Source: a bacterium (GTDB taxonomy: Bacteria; Patescibacteriota; Minisyncoccia; UBA6257; 2-01-FULL-56-20). Taken from it: a DNA stretch of 7,168 nt. The notes beneath the pieces were generated by a model that saw only the letters and a list, made by a program, of their open reading frames with translations, was not told the origin of the DNA and did not search any database. Below, one piece after another: positions 5,385 through 7,168 of this stretch (the first letter of the stretch is position 1; each line of letters starts with the position of its first letter). The stretch is taken from NCBI GenBank assembly GCA_021801885.1, contig JAKABL010000035.1:1-7168 (forward strand), in the 5' to 3' direction. The translations under genes were made by a program, and so were the position numbers.

Positions 5385-5470
5385 GAGGGGTCATTCCGAG
5401 CATTGGGTGGGATCGCAGGGATCGCACGCAACGCTCAGGATGACAATGCTCTCGGGACCCGCGACCCCTC
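5385..5470 (+). repeat. Repeat-like long hairpin in the pnp leader
   Basis: Nested inverted repeats fill most of the 188-nt gap between the NYN gene and pnp. The outer stem is GAGGGGTC (5385-5392) with GACCCCTC (5463-5470); the middle stem is GAGCATTG (5398-5405) with CAATGCTC (5444-5451), extended by TTCC/GGGA. An overlapping alternative pairs GTCATTCCGAGC (5390-5401) with GCTCAGGATGAC (5433-5444), 10 of 12 positions. These GTCATTCC/GTCATCCTGAGC ends resemble dispersed palindromic intergenic repeats seen in many bacterial genomes. GGGATCGCA is tandemly doubled at 5409-5426. The structure ends 9 nt before the pnp ATG. Confidence 0.7.
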
Positions 5471-5479
5471 ATTCATTAC

Positions 5480-7168
5480 ATGAGGAACAAAAGAGAATTT
5501 TCGACGGAGATCGCGGGAAAGAAACTGACGATCGAGGTGAGTGAATTGGCCGAGCAGGCCAATGCGGCGGTGCTCGCGAAGTACGGCGAGACGGTGGTCC
5601 TCGCGACCGCGGTCATGGGACGGAAAGATGTGGAGCTCGACTACATGCCGCTCAAGGTGGATTACGAAGAGAAATTTTATGCGGCCGGCAAGATCATCGG
5701 TTCGCGCTTCGTGCGCCGCGAAGGCCGTGCGTCCGAGGAGGCGATCCTCGCAGGGCGTTTGGTGGACCGCACGATCCGTCCGCTTTTCGATTCGCGGATG
5801 CGCCGCGACATCCAGGTCGTCGTCACGGTGCTGCAGATCGACGAGGAGAACGACCCTGAGTTCGTGGGACTTTTGGGCGCATCGACGGCGCTGTATATCT
5901 CCGATATTCCGTGGAACGGTCCGGTGGCCGGCGTGCGCGTGGCGCAATTCCCCGGCAACGTAGAGGAAGGTCATGCGCTGCCCGCGTTCCGGATCAATCC
6001 GGACAATTCCTATGTGAAGGCGCACGAACCCATTTTCGATGCGTTCGTCTCCGGCTCCAAGGACAGGATCAATATGATCGAGCTCGGCGGGCTCGATGCG
6101 CAGGAAAAGGACGTGGTGGAAGCGTTCGGGCTCGCGCAGAAGGATATCAACACCCTTATCGCGTTCCAGGATTCCATCCGCAAGGAGATCGGCACGCCGA
6201 AAGCGGAAGTGGCCTATGTGGAGCCCAACCCCGCGATCAAGGCCGCGGTCGAGGAGTTCCTCAAGGACAAACTCGAGGATGCGATCTACAAGCCTACGAA
6301 GGTGGAGCATACGACCGCCGTGGGAGCGCTCAACCACGAGCTCAATCTCCATATCAAAGAGAAGTTCGCCGACGCGCCGGAAACGATCAGCTGGAAGGCG
6401 GTCGAAGCGATGTTCGAGGATGCGGTGAACGATGCCGTGCACAAGAACGTCCTCGAGAAGGACCTTCGTCCCGATGGACGCAGGCTCGATGAGGTCCGCG
6501 CGCTCGATGCGGAAGTGGGACTCTTTTCCCGGACGCACGGATCCTCGCTCTTCCGCCGCGGCAACACCCAGGCGCTCGCGGTCGTGACGCTCGCGCCTCC
6601 GGGTGCCGAACAGATCATCGAGACGATGGAGACGGATACCAAGCGTCGCTTCATGCTCCACTACAACTTCCCGCCGTTCTCGGTGGGCGAGACGGGCAAC
6701 TTCCGCGGCCCCGGACGCCGTGAGATCGGTCATGGCAACCTCGCGCGCAAATCGCTCGAGCGCCTCATTCCTTCGAAGGAGGAGTTCCCCTATACGATCC
6801 GCGTGGTGTCGGAGATCATGTCCTCGAACGGATCGTCGTCGCAGGCCACGGTCTGCGCGGCGGGACTTGCGCTCATGGACGCCGGCGTGCCCCTCAAGAA
6901 GCCCGCGGCGGGCATCGCCATGGGCCTCATGATGGCATTCAATGCGGACGGTACGGCGGACGTGAGTCGCTTCAAGGTATTGACGGACATCCAGGGCCCC
7001 GAAGACCATCACGGCGATATGGACCTCAAGATCGCGGGTACCGCGGACGGGATCACCGGCATGCAGATGGACGTGAAGGTGGACGGTCTCACGATGGAAA
7101 TCCTTGAAAAGGCATTCGCGCAGGCGCGTGACGCTCGCCTCCACATTTTGAAGACCATCACGGGTACG
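5480..7168 (+). CDS. pnp: Polyribonucleotide nucleotidyltransferase (PNPase), 3' end outside window
   Basis: The frame is open from the ATG at 5480 to the right edge: 563 codons of a protein usually about 700 long. PNPase degrades RNA 3' to 5' by phosphorolysis as a trimer. The first RNase PH domain carries FVRREGR (77-83) and RTIRPLF (97-103). An all-helical linker follows at about 200-325. The second RNase PH domain begins at RPDGR (330-334) and has SLFRRGNTQ (356-364), YNFPPFSVGETG (395-406), REIGHGN (414-420), the phosphate-binding SNGSSS (449-454) and EDHHGDMD, where Asp509 and Asp515 match E. coli Asp486 and Asp492. The KH and S1 domains lie beyond the edge. There is no Shine-Dalgarno sequence; a long hairpin ends 9 nt upstream. 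It follows rpsO and the NYN gene, as pnp follows rpsO in many bacteria. Confidence 0.98.
   Translation, partial: MRNKREFSTEIAGKKLTIEVSELAEQANAAVLAKYGETVVLATAVMGRKDVELDYMPLKVDYEEKFYAAGKIIGSRFVRREGRASEEAILAGRLVDRTIRPLFDSRMRRDIQVVVTVLQIDEENDPEFVGLLGASTALYISDIPWNGPVAGVRVAQFPGNVEEGHALPAFRINPDNSYVKAHEPIFDAFVSGSKDRINMIELGGLDAQEKDVVEAFGLAQKDINTLIAFQDSIRKEIGTPKAEVAYVEPNPAIKAAVEEFLKDKLEDAIYKPTKVEHTTAVGALNHELNLHIKEKFADAPETISWKAVEAMFEDAVNDAVHKNVLEKDLRPDGRRLDEVRALDAEVGLFSRTHGSSLFRRGNTQALAVVTLAPPGAEQIIETMETDTKRRFMLHYNFPPFSVGETGNFRGPGRREIGHGNLARKSLERLIPSKEEFPYTIRVVSEIMSSNGSSSQATVCAAGLALMDAGVPLKKPAAGIAMGLMMAFNADGTADVSRFKVLTDIQGPEDHHGDMDLKIAGTADGITGMQMDVKVDGLTMEILEKAFAQARDARLHILKTITGT

Noticed and set aside
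5292..5483. 63-codon GTG-start ORF between the NYN gene and pnp
   Set aside because: It translates straight through the palindromic repeat and has no ribosome-binding site; peptides of this kind are typical of intergenic repeats.
5435..7144. 569-codon minus-strand ORF antisense to pnp
   Set aside because: His/Arg/Glu/Leu-rich composition typical of the antisense of a GC-rich gene; the plus strand encodes unmistakable PNPase.
1..7168. CRISPR array, insertion sequence or defence system
   Set aside because: No regularly spaced repeats, transposase or recognised defence domains are seen; the only DNA-mobilising-type enzyme is the Xer-like recombinase.

Overview
This is a GC-rich bacterial stretch (AT-rich only at promoters) with compact genes and TGA, TAG and TAA all used as stops, so the standard bacterial code applies. 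The rpsO - NYN nuclease - pnp block, a lone Xer-type recombinase, a tRNA without a genome-encoded CCA end, promoters that appear to give leaderless mRNAs, and several unrecognised membrane/surface proteins together suggest a small-genome, uncultivated-type bacterium. I think of Patescibacteria/CPR, but that is inference; no marker here proves it.

Left third (1-2807), minus strand: three genes I do not recognise. A structured leader and a near-consensus promoter (TTGACA-17-TATTAT) drive a 207-aa soluble helical protein whose 3' end overlaps by 11 nt a 339-aa polytopic membrane protein with a four-cysteine C-terminal domain. A strong intrinsic terminator (972-1007) closes this unit. Just beyond it a second promoter, sharing the 13-mer AATTGACAAATAT, drives a third gene that runs off the left edge: a cytoplasmic domain, a Pro-Thr linker, one membrane helix and an Ala/Thr/Pro-rich outer part. 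Open to the edge without a stop, it is easily missed by ORF listing. The shared promoter design suggests the three are expressed together at the cell envelope.

Middle (2808-4290): tRNA-Leu(UAG) is transcribed divergently from the 207-aa gene, possibly with overlapping -35 boxes. A convergent XerC/XerD-family tyrosine recombinase with all catalytic residues follows on the minus strand. Divergent to it, and too small for normal ORF cut-offs, is a 51-aa single-span membrane protein with its own promoter, Shine-Dalgarno sequence and intrinsic terminator.

Right (4291-7168), plus strand: rpsO (ribosomal protein S15) from a promoter whose predicted start coincides with the ATG, an NYN/LabA-type nuclease-like protein joined to it by TAATG, a 188-nt gap holding a long repeat-like hairpin, and pnp (polynucleotide phosphorylase), cut by the right edge after both RNase PH domains' main motifs. 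This is the familiar rpsO-pnp pairing with a putative second RNA-acting enzyme between. No CRISPR array, insertion sequence or recognisable defence system was seen.
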